Part shown: one piece after another, positions 8,991 to 17,119 of the stretch
Layout: each line of letters begins with the position of its first letter
How positions within the stretch are numbered: position 1 is the stretch's first letter
DNA from: Mesonia sediminis
GTDB lineage: Bacteria > Bacteroidota > Bacteroidia > Flavobacteriales > Flavobacteriaceae
DNA: 64,000 bases
Direction: 5' to 3'
Assembly: GCF_042684705.1 (NCBI RefSeq)
Contig: NZ_JBHULZ010000041.1
Location: 558,001 to 622,000 of the forward strand
Made by a program: the position numbers and the translations under genes
Notes under the pieces: model-generated
The model's database searches: none
Seen by the model: only the letters and a program-made list of their open reading frames with translations
What the model was told of the DNA's origin: nothing

Positions 8991-10014
8991 AATCGGGAGC
9001 CTCAAAAGTAGGAAATCCTTTTATGTTTTTTAGTTCCTCTAATTTGCGCCATGTAAAAGCCTCTTGTGTGCAACTTGCCGTCCAGCCTTTCTTCGAGAAA
9101 TAGCTTGCTAAATACTCTTGTTCGGGTTGCCCCGGTGTGGGAATTAAAAATGCTTTAAGGCCTAAAGCGCAAAAATCCATCAAGCTACTATAACCAGAAC
9201 GGGCAATAACAAAATGACTGCTTTCTAAAACTTGCTGTACTTGGGTTCTAGTAGCAAAATCAATTATTTCTAGGTGGCTAGGAACTTTATCTAGTTTTAA
9301 CTTTTTATCGCTTCCGCGGATAAGAACAACGGGTAGTTCGCTAAATTCAATCGCCTTAAGTAAAATGACTTCTAATTCACTGCGCTGCGGCTCGGGTCCA
9401 GATAATAGTATACTAATGTGTTTTTTCGTAACCGGGTGAGTATCCGCTTTAAGCTGACTTAATAAACCAATTTTTTTTATCTTAACTTGTTTTGAGGTTG
9501 TATGTTGACTCAGCTTTCCGGCAAAAGCCAACTTATGCGTGAAGTCCGGAATCCAACAATGCGAATGTGCTCGAATGATGCGCCAGTGTAGCATATTGGC
9601 AATAGGTTGCCAAGCGCCCAAAATATTGGTTTGATGGGTGAGGTAAACACTGGGTATGCAGGATAAAGCAGCCCCAGGTCGGTTATCACTAATTACTCCA
9701 GAAAGTTTTTCTTTTTTGTGTATGGCCAAAATCTGCTTTTTATCAAAATAGATATGCTTAAGCCAACTAAACACCTGGAGAGCCAAGACGGCTTTTAAAA
9801 AAACAGGTTTTCGGCTATAGCGTATTTCGTAAGCTTGCAAGCGATAAGACTTAAGATGCGGAAAGTTTTTTGTGAGCAAAGTTAAAGCCAAGCCGTCTGA
9901 AGCTACAATAGGTTCAAAACCCTGTTGTTCGAGTGCTGCGATTAAGGGTATACAGCGGCTGGCATGCCCCAGCCCCCAATTTAAAACAACTACTAAAATT
10001 TTTGGTTTTTGCAT
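8959..10014 (-). CDS. MurG-like glycosyltransferase family 28-type protein
   Basis: 351 residues with two Rossmann halves. The N-terminal half carries the GT-B glycine motif LNWGLGHASRCIPL (about 11-24). The C-terminal half has FVIARSGYSSLMDFCALGLK, matching the nucleotide-sugar site of MurG-like enzymes, and an IPTPGQPEQEYLA motif. The family transfers sugar from a UDP-sugar; here the substrate is unknown and it is not MurG itself, which would sit in a dcw cluster. It is monocistronic, convergent with the histidine kinase (32-bp overlap), and divergent from trmB. Confidence 0.75.
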   Translation of the reverse strand: MQKPKILVVVLNWGLGHASRCIPLIAALEQQGFEPIVASDGLALTLLTKNFPHLKSYRLQAYEIRYSRKPVFLKAVLALQVFSWLKHIYFDKKQILAIHKKEKLSGVISDNRPGAALSCIPSVYLTHQTNILGAWQPIANMLHWRIIRAHSHCWIPDFTHKLAFAGKLSQHTTSKQVKIKKIGLLSQLKADTHPVTKKHISILLSGPEPQRSELEVILLKAIEFSELPVVLIRGSDKKLKLDKVPSHLEIIDFATRTQVQQVLESSHFVIARSGYSSLMDFCALGLKAFLIPTPGQPEQEYLASYFSKKGWTASCTQEAFTWRKLEELKNIKGFPTFEAPDFKALFSIFRA

Positions 10015-10076
10015 CGCTTAAAAATACAACATCCTGCAATATTGAAAACAATTCTTAAAGCTGCGTATAATTTGTT

Positions 10077-10084
10077 TAATTTTG
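10077..10084 (+). promoter_or_regulatory. Candidate -7 promoter element upstream of trmB
   Basis: The sequence TAATTTTG matches the Bacteroidota -7 consensus TAnnTTTG and ends 18 bp before the GTG at 10103. A longer reading frame with a TTG start at 10082 would begin inside this element, which supports the GTG start. No convincing -33 TTG is visible at the right spacing. Confidence 0.4.
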
Positions 10085-10102
10085 CCAAAAATTAATGCAG
10101 CA

Positions 10103-10777
10103 GTGGGAAGCAAAAATAAATTAAAAAGGTTTAGAGAAAACGAAAGTTTTGAAAATGTAATACAGCCAAGCCGAGAAGAAATTACCTCGGGTAATTTTAA
10201 ATACCAAGGCAAATGGAAATCAGATTTCTTTAAAAATGATTTACCCTTAGTGCTAGAATTAGGTTGTGGAAAAGGAGAGTATTGTTTGGGACTCTCGGCG
10301 ATGTATCCCGAAAAAAACTTCTTGGGCATAGATATTAAGGGCGCGCGTTTTTGGCGTGGAGCTAAAACTGCTTTATCGGAAAACAACACACGAGTTGGCT
10401 TTTTACGTACGCAAATCGAATTAATAGATCAAATTTTTGCACCCGGAGAGGTAGATGAAATTTGGATTACCTTTCCAGATCCGCAAATAAAATACAAACG
10501 TACCAAGCACCGCTTAACCAATTCAGAATTTCTACAGAAATACAAAGGTATTTTAAAAGTAGATGGTGTGGTAAACCTTAAAACAGATAGTGAGTTTATG
10601 CACGGCTATACTTTAGGTCTACTGCACGGAGAAGGGCACGAGATTATCGAAGCCAATCACGATGTGTATAAAAATGAATACAGTGCACCAGAAGTGGTAG
10701 GTATACAGACCTTCTATGAAAAACAATATCTTGAAAAAAACAAACCAATTACGTATATTCGATTTAAGATAAACTAA
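10103..10777 (+). CDS. trmB: tRNA (guanine-N7)-methyltransferase TrmB, GTG start
   Basis: Methylates G46 in the tRNA variable loop using S-adenosylmethionine. The SAM-binding motif VLELGCGKGEYCLGL and the family signature ITFPDPQIKYKRTKHRL are both present. The start is set at GTG 10103 because family members from this group begin M/V-GSKNKLKRFRENE; this gives 224 residues. The only in-frame alternative upstream is a TTG at 10082, which lies within a -7 promoter-like element. The gene is followed three bases later by the LysE exporter, suggesting translational coupling. Confidence 0.9.
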   Translation: MGSKNKLKRFRENESFENVIQPSREEITSGNFKYQGKWKSDFFKNDLPLVLELGCGKGEYCLGLSAMYPEKNFLGIDIKGARFWRGAKTALSENNTRVGFLRTQIELIDQIFAPGEVDEIWITFPDPQIKYKRTKHRLTNSEFLQKYKGILKVDGVVNLKTDSEFMHGYTLGLLHGEGHEIIEANHDVYKNEYSAPEVVGIQTFYEKQYLEKNKPITYIRFKIN

Positions 10778-10780
10778 GAT

Positions 10781-11401
10781 TTGTTAGACACGGCCCAATT
10801 TATTGTAATCACTTATTTTGCTGCCATGGTGGGCGTTATTCCTCCAGGATTGGTTAATATGACGGTAGCAAAAACCTGTGTTAATAAAGGTAAACGTAGT
10901 GGCCTACGAGTAGCTTTGGGTGCATCTATGGTCGTGTTTTTTCAAGCTATGCTGGCCATTTTAATGGCCAAATACATCTTTAATCATCCTTACGTACAAA
11001 AGATGATTTTGCGAGCAGGTCTAGTGGTTTTTTTGATTATGGGGATTTATTTTTTTATAGCCGCACGCAAACCCAATAAAAAGGTAGCCCTTAAAAAACA
11101 AGAATCAACTCGCAATCTGGTAAAAGGTATGATGATTGCTGCTGTAAACGTGTTTCCTATACCTTATTTTGTAACCATAAGTGCCGCCTTTCACGCAGAT
11201 GATTTTAATTTTAGCCGTACGACCATAGTTCTTTTTGCTTTAGCTGCCAGTTTAGGAACTTTCACTACTTTGTATATGTATGTGGTTTCTTTTATGAAAA
11301 TAGAAAAACACAATCAGTCTTTCTCTAAATACAGCAATTACTTTATGGCTGGATTAATGTTTATTTTGGTCGTAATTACTTTACTCCGAATTTTTTATTA
11401 A
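10781..11401 (+). CDS. LysE-family transporter, TTG start
   Basis: 206 residues with about six hydrophobic helices. The N-terminal LysE/RhtB-type signature VGVIPPGLVNMTVAKTCVNKG (within the first 40 residues) is clear. Members export amino acids or related small molecules across the inner membrane. The frame has a stop codon (trmB's own TAA) immediately upstream, so the first usable codon is TTG at 10781; no ATG is available before the conserved motif. It lies between trmB and the alkyltransferase-like gene with gaps of 3 and 10 bp, forming an operon. The substrate is unknown. Confidence 0.8.
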   Translation: MLDTAQFIVITYFAAMVGVIPPGLVNMTVAKTCVNKGKRSGLRVALGASMVVFFQAMLAILMAKYIFNHPYVQKMILRAGLVVFLIMGIYFFIAARKPNKKVALKKQESTRNLVKGMMIAAVNVFPIPYFVTISAAFHADDFNFSRTTIVLFALAASLGTFTTLYMYVVSFMKIEKHNQSFSKYSNYFMAGLMFILVVITLLRIFY

Positions 11402-11411
11402 GTAAAAAACT

Positions 11412-11747
11412 ATGGCGCAAAGCGATTTTTATGAACGCGTTTATCATATGACTCGTCAAATACCCTACGGGCGAGTAACCTCCTATGGCGCCATAGCCAA
11501 AGCTATTGGTTCGCCTAAAAGTGCTCGGGTGGTAGGTTATGCTTTAAATGCTAGCGCCGGCAATATAGATATTCCAGCTCATCGTGTAGTCAATAGAAAC
11601 GGAATGCTCACAGGTAAAGCTCATTTTTTGGGTTCTCAGGCCATGCAAGCTCAGCTTGAAGTGGAAGGAATTAGCGTTAAAAATAATCAAGTGCAAAACT
11701 TTCAAAAGTATTTTTGGCAGCCTCCTGTTTTGTCGCTAGATAATTAA
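11412..11747 (+). CDS. Alkyltransferase-like (ATL) DNA-repair protein, MGMT family without the active cysteine
   Basis: 111 residues, the C-terminal domain of O6-alkylguanine-DNA alkyltransferases only. The helix-turn-helix and arginine finger region (GRVTSYGAIAKAIG, SARVVGYAL) is intact, but the PCHRV active-site box reads IPAHRVV: residue 56 is Ala instead of the alkyl-accepting Cys. Family knowledge: such ATL proteins bind O6-alkylguanine lesions, flip the base and hand the site to nucleotide excision repair. It therefore should not transfer alkyl groups itself. Third gene of the trmB operon. Confidence 0.85.
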   Translation: MAQSDFYERVYHMTRQIPYGRVTSYGAIAKAIGSPKSARVVGYALNASAGNIDIPAHRVVNRNGMLTGKAHFLGSQAMQAQLEVEGISVKNNQVQNFQKYFWQPPVLSLDN

Positions 11748-11789
11748 TAAATGCCTCTTAAAGGGCTTTATAGTTAGAAGCTTAAATCT

Positions 11790-11797
11790 TATATTTG
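11790..11797 (+). promoter_or_regulatory. Candidate -7 element for the mrp gene
   Basis: TATATTTG matches TAnnTTTG and lies 50 bp upstream of the mrp ATG. It is the only such motif in the 100-bp gap after the ATL gene. No good -33 TTG is seen. Confidence 0.4.
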
Positions 11798-11847
11798 CAT
11801 TTAGACTTAATCCAAATTAAGTGCTCATTATAAAATAGATATACTTC

Positions 11848-12981
11848 ATGAAATTAAATAAACAAGATATTTATAAGGCCCTAGAAAAAATAAGCGTTTC
11901 TGGTGAAGGCCAAAATATGGTAGAGAGTGGTGCAGTAAAGAACATCGTTACTTTTGGTGATGAGGTTGTGGTCGATCTTGAGTTGACCACACCGGCTTTG
12001 CACATAAAAAAACGAGCAGAGGTAGATGTGATGAAGGCAATTCATGAACACGTGTATGCCAAGGCTAAGGTAAAAGTTAACGTGAAAGTAAATGCACCTT
12101 CTAAGCCAAAAAATGAGATTAAAGGTAAACCTATACCCGGTATTAAAAATATCGTTGCGGTGGCCTCTGGTAAAGGTGGGGTGGGTAAATCTACTGTTAC
12201 CGCCAACCTAGCGGTTAGTTTAGCCAATAAAGGATTTAAGGTGGGTCTGCTTGACGCGGATATTTACGGCCCTTCGGCAACCATTATGTTTGACGTAGAA
12301 CGCGAGAGACCGCTGTCTGTGCAAGTCAATGGTAAATCTAAGATGAAGCCAGTTGAAAATCACGGAGTAAAAATTCTTTCAATAGGATTTTTTACCCAAC
12401 CCAACCAAGCGGTAATCTGGCGCGGACCTATGGCGGCGAAAGCTTTAAACCAAATGATCTTTGATGCCGATTGGGGTGAGCTTGATTTTCTTTTAATCGA
12501 TTTGCCTCCAGGTACAGGAGATATCCACTTGTCTATCATGCAATCTTTACCTATTACAGGAGCAGTAATGGTAAGTACACCGCAAAATGTAGCGCTTGCC
12601 GATGCAAAAAAGGGTGTGGCGATGTTCAGACAAGAAAGTATCAATGTTCCTGTCATCGGTATCGTGGAAAATATGGCCTATTTTACGCCTGAAGAATTAC
12701 CAGACAATAAATATTACATCTTCGGAAAACACGGAGCTAAAAACTTAGCAGAAGACCTAGAAATTCCTTTCTTAGGAGAACTTCCGTTGGTGCAAAGTAT
12801 TCGTGAAGCTGGCGACATAGGTAGACCGGCTGCGTTACAGAAAGATACGCCAAGCGCTCAAGCAATTGAGGCTATTACCAAGCAGGTAGTGCAAGAAACC
12901 GTAGCAAGAAACCAAGGCTTACCACCTACCGAAGCTATCAAAATAACCACTATGGCAGGTTGCAGTGCTGTAAAAAAATAG
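11848..12981 (+). CDS. Mrp/NBP35-family iron-sulfur cluster carrier ATPase
   Basis: 377 residues: an N-terminal FSCA (DUF59/MIP18) domain (1-85), then a P-loop ATPase of the MinD/ParA superfamily with deviant Walker A SGKGGVGKST at about 107-116 and Walker B FLLIDLPPGTGD. Mrp/ApbC proteins bind a labile 4Fe-4S cluster at a dimer interface and deliver it to apo-proteins. No CxxC pair is seen in the usual place; a Cys is present in the C-terminal GCSAVKK tail. The next gene encodes a NifU C-terminal-type scaffold eight bases on, so both work in Fe-S cluster assembly. Confidence 0.88.
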   Translation: MKLNKQDIYKALEKISVSGEGQNMVESGAVKNIVTFGDEVVVDLELTTPALHIKKRAEVDVMKAIHEHVYAKAKVKVNVKVNAPSKPKNEIKGKPIPGIKNIVAVASGKGGVGKSTVTANLAVSLANKGFKVGLLDADIYGPSATIMFDVERERPLSVQVNGKSKMKPVENHGVKILSIGFFTQPNQAVIWRGPMAAKALNQMIFDADWGELDFLLIDLPPGTGDIHLSIMQSLPITGAVMVSTPQNVALADAKKGVAMFRQESINVPVIGIVENMAYFTPEELPDNKYYIFGKHGAKNLAEDLEIPFLGELPLVQSIREAGDIGRPAALQKDTPSAQAIEAITKQVVQETVARNQGLPPTEAIKITTMAGCSAVKK

Positions 12982-12989
12982 GAAAGAAA

Positions 12990-13244
12990 ATGAATTTAGA
13001 ACTTAGGAAAAAGGTAGAAAAAGCACTAGAAGAAATTAGACCTTTCTTAAAGAATGACGGGGGAGATATTTCTTTACTTGATATCGACGAAAAAGAAAAT
13101 ATAGTGCGCGTGCAACTTGAAGGAGCTTGCGTGGGTTGTAGTGTAAATCAAATGACTTTAAAATCTGGAGTAGAAATGACCATCAAAAAATATGCTCCGC
13201 AAATTGATAAAGTTATCAACGTTGCACCCGAATTATCAAATTGA
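12990..13244 (+). CDS. NifU C-terminal domain (Nfu-type) Fe-S scaffold
   Basis: 84 residues. The start at 12990 (MNLELRKKVEKAL) matches the family; an in-frame extension upstream would overlap the end of mrp and is not conserved in kind. The signature LEGACVGCSVNQMTLKSGVE has the CxxC pair that binds a 4Fe-4S cluster across a dimer. It receives or stores clusters for transfer, and sits eight bases after the Mrp carrier ATPase. Confidence 0.9.
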   Translation: MNLELRKKVEKALEEIRPFLKNDGGDISLLDIDEKENIVRVQLEGACVGCSVNQMTLKSGVEMTIKKYAPQIDKVINVAPELSN

Positions 13245-13276
13245 TAATTGTCATTCATCGTTAATCCTATATCCGC

Positions 13277-13284
13277 TAATTTTG
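13277..13284 (+). promoter_or_regulatory. Candidate -7 element before the ferredoxin reductase gene
   Basis: TAATTTTG, consistent with TAnnTTTG, ends 28 bp before the start codon at 13313. It suggests that the reductase/ferredoxin pair has its own promoter separate from mrp-nfu. Confidence 0.35.
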
Positions 13285-13312
13285 TATAAAATACTAAGCG
13301 ATTAAATAAGCT

Positions 13313-14374
13313 ATGATTAAAACAGATATTCTTATAATCGGTGCAGGTCCAACCGGACTCTTTACCGTATTTGAAGCCGGTTTACTCAAATTAAAATGCC
13401 ACTTGATAGATGCCTTGCCACAACCTGGCGGGCAATGTGCAGAAATATATCCCAAAAAACCTATTTACGATATTCCAGCTTTTCCTGAAGTATTAGCCGG
13501 AGATTTAGTAGATAACTTGATGGAGCAAATCAAACCCTTTGAACCCGGTTTTACGCTAGGAGAACGTGCAGATACCATCGAAAAATTAGACGATGGTACT
13601 TTTATCGTAACAACAAACAAGGGCACAAAACATCATGCACCAGTGGTGGCTATTGCAGGTGGTCTAGGAAGTTTTGAGCCTCGTAAACCCTTGATAGAAA
13701 ATTTAGGCCAATACGAAGATAAAGGCGTTCGTTATATGATTAAAGACCCTGAGTTTTACCGTGACAAAAAAGTGGTCATCGCAGGGGGGGGCGATTCGGC
13801 TTTAGATTGGAGTATCTTCTTAGCCGATGTGGCAGAAGAGGTGACTCTAGTACATCGAAGAAATGAATTTAGAGGAGCTTTAGATTCTGTTGATAAGGTG
13901 AAAGAATTAAAAGATTTGGGAAAAATCAACTTGATTACTCCAGCCGAAATTGTACAGTTGGAGGGTGAAGATCATCTCGAGGCGGTACTCATAAGAAAAA
14001 ACAACGAGGCGAAAGAAGAATTTTGGTTGCCAGTAGATGAGTTTATTCCTCTCTTTGGCTTGTCTCCAAAACTTGGACCTATAGCTGACTGGGGCTTAGA
14101 GATTGAAAAAAATGCGATTAAGGTTGACAATAGCCTAGATTACCAAACCAATATTCCTGGTATCTATGCCATTGGCGATGTAAATACCTATCCTGGTAAA
14201 CTAAAATTGATTCTATGTGGCTTCCACGAAGCTACTTTAATGTGCCAAAGTGCATACCAACGTATTTTCCCCGATAAAAAGTACGTAATGAAATATACAA
14301 CCGTAGGAGGCGTTACTGGTTTTGATGGTAGCAAAAAAGAAGCTCCCAAGGCTGTAGTAAAGGCAATAAATTAA
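13313..14374 (+). CDS. Thioredoxin-reductase-like ferredoxin-NADP(+) reductase
   Basis: 353 residues with two Rossmann domains. The FAD-binding GAGPTGLFTVFEAG lies at about 10-23 and the NAD(P)-binding AGGGDSALDWSIF at about 156-168; the FAD C-terminal motif GIYAIGDVNTYPGKL is present. There is no redox CxxC in the middle domain, which separates it from true thioredoxin reductase and fits the YumC-type ferredoxin/flavodoxin reductases. A 2Fe-2S ferredoxin gene starts three bases after its stop, so the pair is a reductase and its electron acceptor. Confidence 0.85.
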   Translation: MIKTDILIIGAGPTGLFTVFEAGLLKLKCHLIDALPQPGGQCAEIYPKKPIYDIPAFPEVLAGDLVDNLMEQIKPFEPGFTLGERADTIEKLDDGTFIVTTNKGTKHHAPVVAIAGGLGSFEPRKPLIENLGQYEDKGVRYMIKDPEFYRDKKVVIAGGGDSALDWSIFLADVAEEVTLVHRRNEFRGALDSVDKVKELKDLGKINLITPAEIVQLEGEDHLEAVLIRKNNEAKEEFWLPVDEFIPLFGLSPKLGPIADWGLEIEKNAIKVDNSLDYQTNIPGIYAIGDVNTYPGKLKLILCGFHEATLMCQSAYQRIFPDKKYVMKYTTVGGVTGFDGSKKEAPKAVVKAIN

Positions 14375-14377
14375 GTT

Positions 14378-14713
14378 ATGAATCCAGATATAAATATCAT
14401 CATTACAGATCGTGAGGGTCAAAAACACGAAGTGGTAGCCCCAACTGACATGAATATGAACATTATGGAGCTTGTGCGTTCTTATGAGCTGGCTCCAGAA
14501 GGTACTATTGGTGTTTGTGGAGGAATGGCGATGTGTGCCTCTTGTCAATGCTATATTTTAACACCTCAAATTGAGTTGCCAGACATGCAGGATGATGAAG
14601 AGGCCATGCTCTCGGAAGCATTTTATACGAAAGAAAACAGCCGTTTGGGTTGTCAGATACAACTTACTCCAGAGATGGAGGGATTAGAAATAGAATTAGC
14701 ACCAGAGTCTTAA
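14378..14713 (+). CDS. Adrenodoxin-type 2Fe-2S ferredoxin
   Basis: 111 residues. Cluster ligands follow the adrenodoxin spacing CX5CX2C (C47, C53, C56) with the fourth Cys at about residue 92; C58 is an extra Cys. The acidic patch (IELPDMQDDEEAML) is typical for docking of a reductase. It is translated with the upstream reductase (3-bp gap) and should accept electrons from NADPH through it. The downstream electron user is not encoded nearby; Fe-S assembly or a P450/hydroxylase are possible. Confidence 0.9.
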   Translation: MNPDINIIITDREGQKHEVVAPTDMNMNIMELVRSYELAPEGTIGVCGGMAMCASCQCYILTPQIELPDMQDDEEAMLSEAFYTKENSRLGCQIQLTPEMEGLEIELAPES

Positions 14714-14758
14714 CTGCCGCTATTGTTGGTGGTTGACTGAAATAAAAATGGAATTTTA

Positions 14759-14793
14759 TAAAGGTCGTTATTAAAAAATAACGACCTTTTTAT
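14759..14793 (+). terminator. Rho-independent terminator of the ferredoxin operon
   Basis: A 12-13 bp stem (AAAGGTCGTTATT pairing with AATAACGACCTTT) with a short A-rich loop and a following T run, 46 bp past the ferredoxin stop. Confidence 0.9.
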
Positions 14794-14877
14794 ATTATTG
14801 AGAACTAAAAAGTGATTCTTCTATTTTTTAGGTCAGCTGCTCGATTAAAATAAATTCCCATCGATAAGTACATAAAC

Positions 14878-14908
14878 AAACGGCAAGGATTTAAGCCTTG
14901 CCGTTTTA
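14878..14908. terminator. Hairpin between the convergent ferredoxin and acyl-CoA dehydrogenase genes
   Basis: An 11-bp perfect stem (AAACGGCAAGG / CCTTGCCGTTT) with a 5-6 nt loop, placed 24 bp after the acyl-CoA dehydrogenase stop. It can serve as its terminator on the minus strand and as a second stop for plus-strand read-through. Confidence 0.8.
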
Positions 14909-14931
14909 CTTTTATTTTATGTTTTAATCGA

Positions 14932-16110
14932 TTATTTAAAAGCTGGGATTCCGGTTATATCGGCACCGGTAATTAAAAGGTGAATATCGTGCGTTCCTTC
15001 GTAGGTGATAACACTTTCTAAATTCATCATATGACGCATTATGCTGTATTCTCCTGTTATTCCCATACCACCAAGCATTTGTCTAGCTTCACGTGCAATA
15101 TTAATAGCCATTTCAACATTGTTTCTTTTGGCCATTGATATTTGCGCTGTAGTCGCTCGATCTTCGTTTTTAAGTTGTCCCAAACGCAAAGCCATTAGTT
15201 GAGCTTTGGTAATTTCGGTAATCATTTCTGCAAGCTTCTTTTGTTGCAACTGAAAGCTGGCAATAGGTTTACCAAATTGTATACGCTCTTTGGCATAGCG
15301 CAAAGCCGTATCATAGCAATCCATTGCGGCACCAATTGCGCCCCACGAAATTCCGTAACGAGCAGAATCTAAACAACCAAGTGGAGCCCCTAAACCAGAT
15401 TTATTGGGTAATAAATTCTCTTTAGGTACTTTTACGTCTTGAAATATAAGCTCTCCGGTTGCAGATGCACGAAGCGACCATTTATTATGTGTTTCGGGAG
15501 TACTAAAGCCTTCCATACCACGCTCTACTATAAGTCCGTGAATGCGGCCTTCTTCATTTTTAGCCCATACGACGGCTACGTCACAAAATGGGGAGTTAGA
15601 AATCCACATCTTGGCTCCATTTAATAAATAATGGTCGCCCATATCTTTGTAGTTGGTAGTCATCCCTCCAGGGTTAGATCCATGGTCAGGTTCAGTAAGA
15701 CCAAAACTTCCCATCCATTCGCCACTAGCCAGTTTAGGTAAATACTTTTGACGTTGCTCTTCGGTACCGTATTTAAAAATAGGGTACATCACCAAAGAAG
15801 ATTGTACCGAGGCGGTAGAACGCACACCACTGTCTCCTCGTTCAATTTCTTGCATGATTAAGCCGTATGAAATTTGATCTAAGCCCGCACCGCCATACTC
15901 AGCCGGAATATAAGGACCAAATGCACCAATTTCGGCTAGACCTTTAATAATTGATTTTGGGAATTCTGCCTTTTGAGCGGCATCTTCTATAATTGGCGAC
16001 ACCTCTTTTTTAACCCAGTCTCGGGCGGCAGTACGTACCATTTTGTGTTCGTCGCTAAGCAAATCATCTATTTGGTAATAATCAGGGGCTTGAAATAAAT
16101 CGGGTTTCAT
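14932..16110 (-). CDS. Acyl-CoA dehydrogenase, glutaryl-CoA dehydrogenase type
   Basis: 392 residues counted from the Met at 16110 (MKPDLFQAPDYYQIDDLL), preferred over an in-frame extension of 15 residues that lacks family likeness. All three ACAD domains are present: the flavin contact FGLTEPDHGSNPGGM, the substrate region, and the catalytic Glu in ITYEGTHDIHLLITG near the C-terminus. The EGTHDIH context and SNPGGM loop match glutaryl-CoA dehydrogenases, which oxidise and decarboxylate glutaryl-CoA in lysine/tryptophan catabolism. Other pathway genes are not adjacent, so substrate identity is moderately sure. Monocistronic. Confidence 0.82.
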   Translation of the reverse strand: MKPDLFQAPDYYQIDDLLSDEHKMVRTAARDWVKKEVSPIIEDAAQKAEFPKSIIKGLAEIGAFGPYIPAEYGGAGLDQISYGLIMQEIERGDSGVRSTASVQSSLVMYPIFKYGTEEQRQKYLPKLASGEWMGSFGLTEPDHGSNPGGMTTNYKDMGDHYLLNGAKMWISNSPFCDVAVVWAKNEEGRIHGLIVERGMEGFSTPETHNKWSLRASATGELIFQDVKVPKENLLPNKSGLGAPLGCLDSARYGISWGAIGAAMDCYDTALRYAKERIQFGKPIASFQLQQKKLAEMITEITKAQLMALRLGQLKNEDRATTAQISMAKRNNVEMAINIAREARQMLGGMGITGEYSIMRHMMNLESVITYEGTHDIHLLITGADITGIPAFK

Positions 16111-16344
16111 AGGTTTATTTTGTTTTTTTGGTAGCCGTAAAGTTAACCAAATCAAGCCGACTGGGCAATAAAATGGGTTGAATAAATTAGTGCTTTGCAG
16201 TAAAGGTATTTAAGCGAATGTGCTCTTTCCAGACCAATCTTAATTCGCTATAAGTCGTATTAAAATTTTGACTTTAAGAAAGAAAATTCCTTGCTTATGG
16301 GTTATTTTAGGAAATCCGCTAGGGGAAAACCAAACCATTTTTAG

Positions 16345-17119
16345 TTAATCTTTTATTTTTTTAAGTATATTAAGATCAGTCATAACTTCAAAGAAAAGCT
16401 CATTGGCAATAAGGGTGTCACTTGTAATCTCAATTTTATATTTACCTAATTCTTTTGGTGGAATGTATTTTTTCAAAGAATCTTGTTGGGTAAAAGAATT
16501 AATCTCTTCAGCATTATAAATATAGCTTGTATCGTTAACCTTAGCGTAGGGGTAATCAATATTAAAAAGTGATTTTTCACGCCATTTTACCGAGGTGTTG
16601 TTTTTATATTCTCCATCTTTTACAACTTGATTCGTAAAGGAAACATTATCTAAAGTAGCATTTATATTGTTTAATATGTGAAACAAAATAGCTAGAATAA
16701 TAGAGTAGTTAACGGTAAACCAACAAAACAAAAAACTGAAGCTAATATATCGACAGCATTAAAGTGAAGAACAACCACGTGAACCAGTCATAGAAATTTT
16801 CATTAAATAGGATAACGATTAGAATCAAAAAGCATAGAAGACTAATTGCCTTAAGATACTTGTTTTTGATCAATGTCCCGCGAAATGCTAGCTCTTCAAA
16901 TATTGGTATAAAAAGAACATAGGCGAAAAATAATACCTAAGCGTCTAGTTTTAATCTTATAATTTCAACATCATTAAGGTAGCTTTTACCCATATTAAAC
17001 CATATTGCCTTTATTATAAAAAACTGACAGAAAAGTATTCCTGCCAGCAGCAATAACCAAATAAATCTGCCATATAAAACACAAAACAGTAAATTAAACT
17101 GTTCTTGCCTTACATTTTC
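16345..17119 (-). pseudogene. CPBP-family intramembrane protease, broken by a stop and a frameshift
   Basis: Reading the minus strand from about 17119 gives a hydrophobic protein (ENVRQEQFNLLFCVLYGRF...) that reaches the CPBP glutamic-protease motif FIPIFEELAFRG at about 16900. An in-frame TAG interrupts it at 16937-16939, just before that motif. A second TAG in the same frame at 16742-16744 is bypassed if the frame changes near 16745-16760: the shifted frame continues with SFLFCWFTV and the third CPBP motif ILAILFHILNN, then a 100-residue hydrophilic tail ending at 16345. No start codon is found at the front. The 128-codon tail frame alone (TTG at 16731) should not be read as a gene. Two lesions plus a lost start argue for a pseudogene rather than sequencing error. 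Confidence 0.75.

Noticed and set aside
10082..10102. Longer TrmB start at TTG 10082
   Set aside because: It would begin inside a -7 promoter-like element and adds seven residues absent from the family; GTG 10103 fits MGSKNKLKRF-type starts.
13313..14374. Thioredoxin reductase as partner of trxA
   Set aside because: The redox CxxC is missing and a ferredoxin gene is directly downstream, so ferredoxin-NADP reductase fits better.
16345..16731. Stand-alone 128-residue hypothetical protein
   Set aside because: It is the shifted-frame 3' part of the CPBP protease remnant and needs a TTG start within a transmembrane segment.
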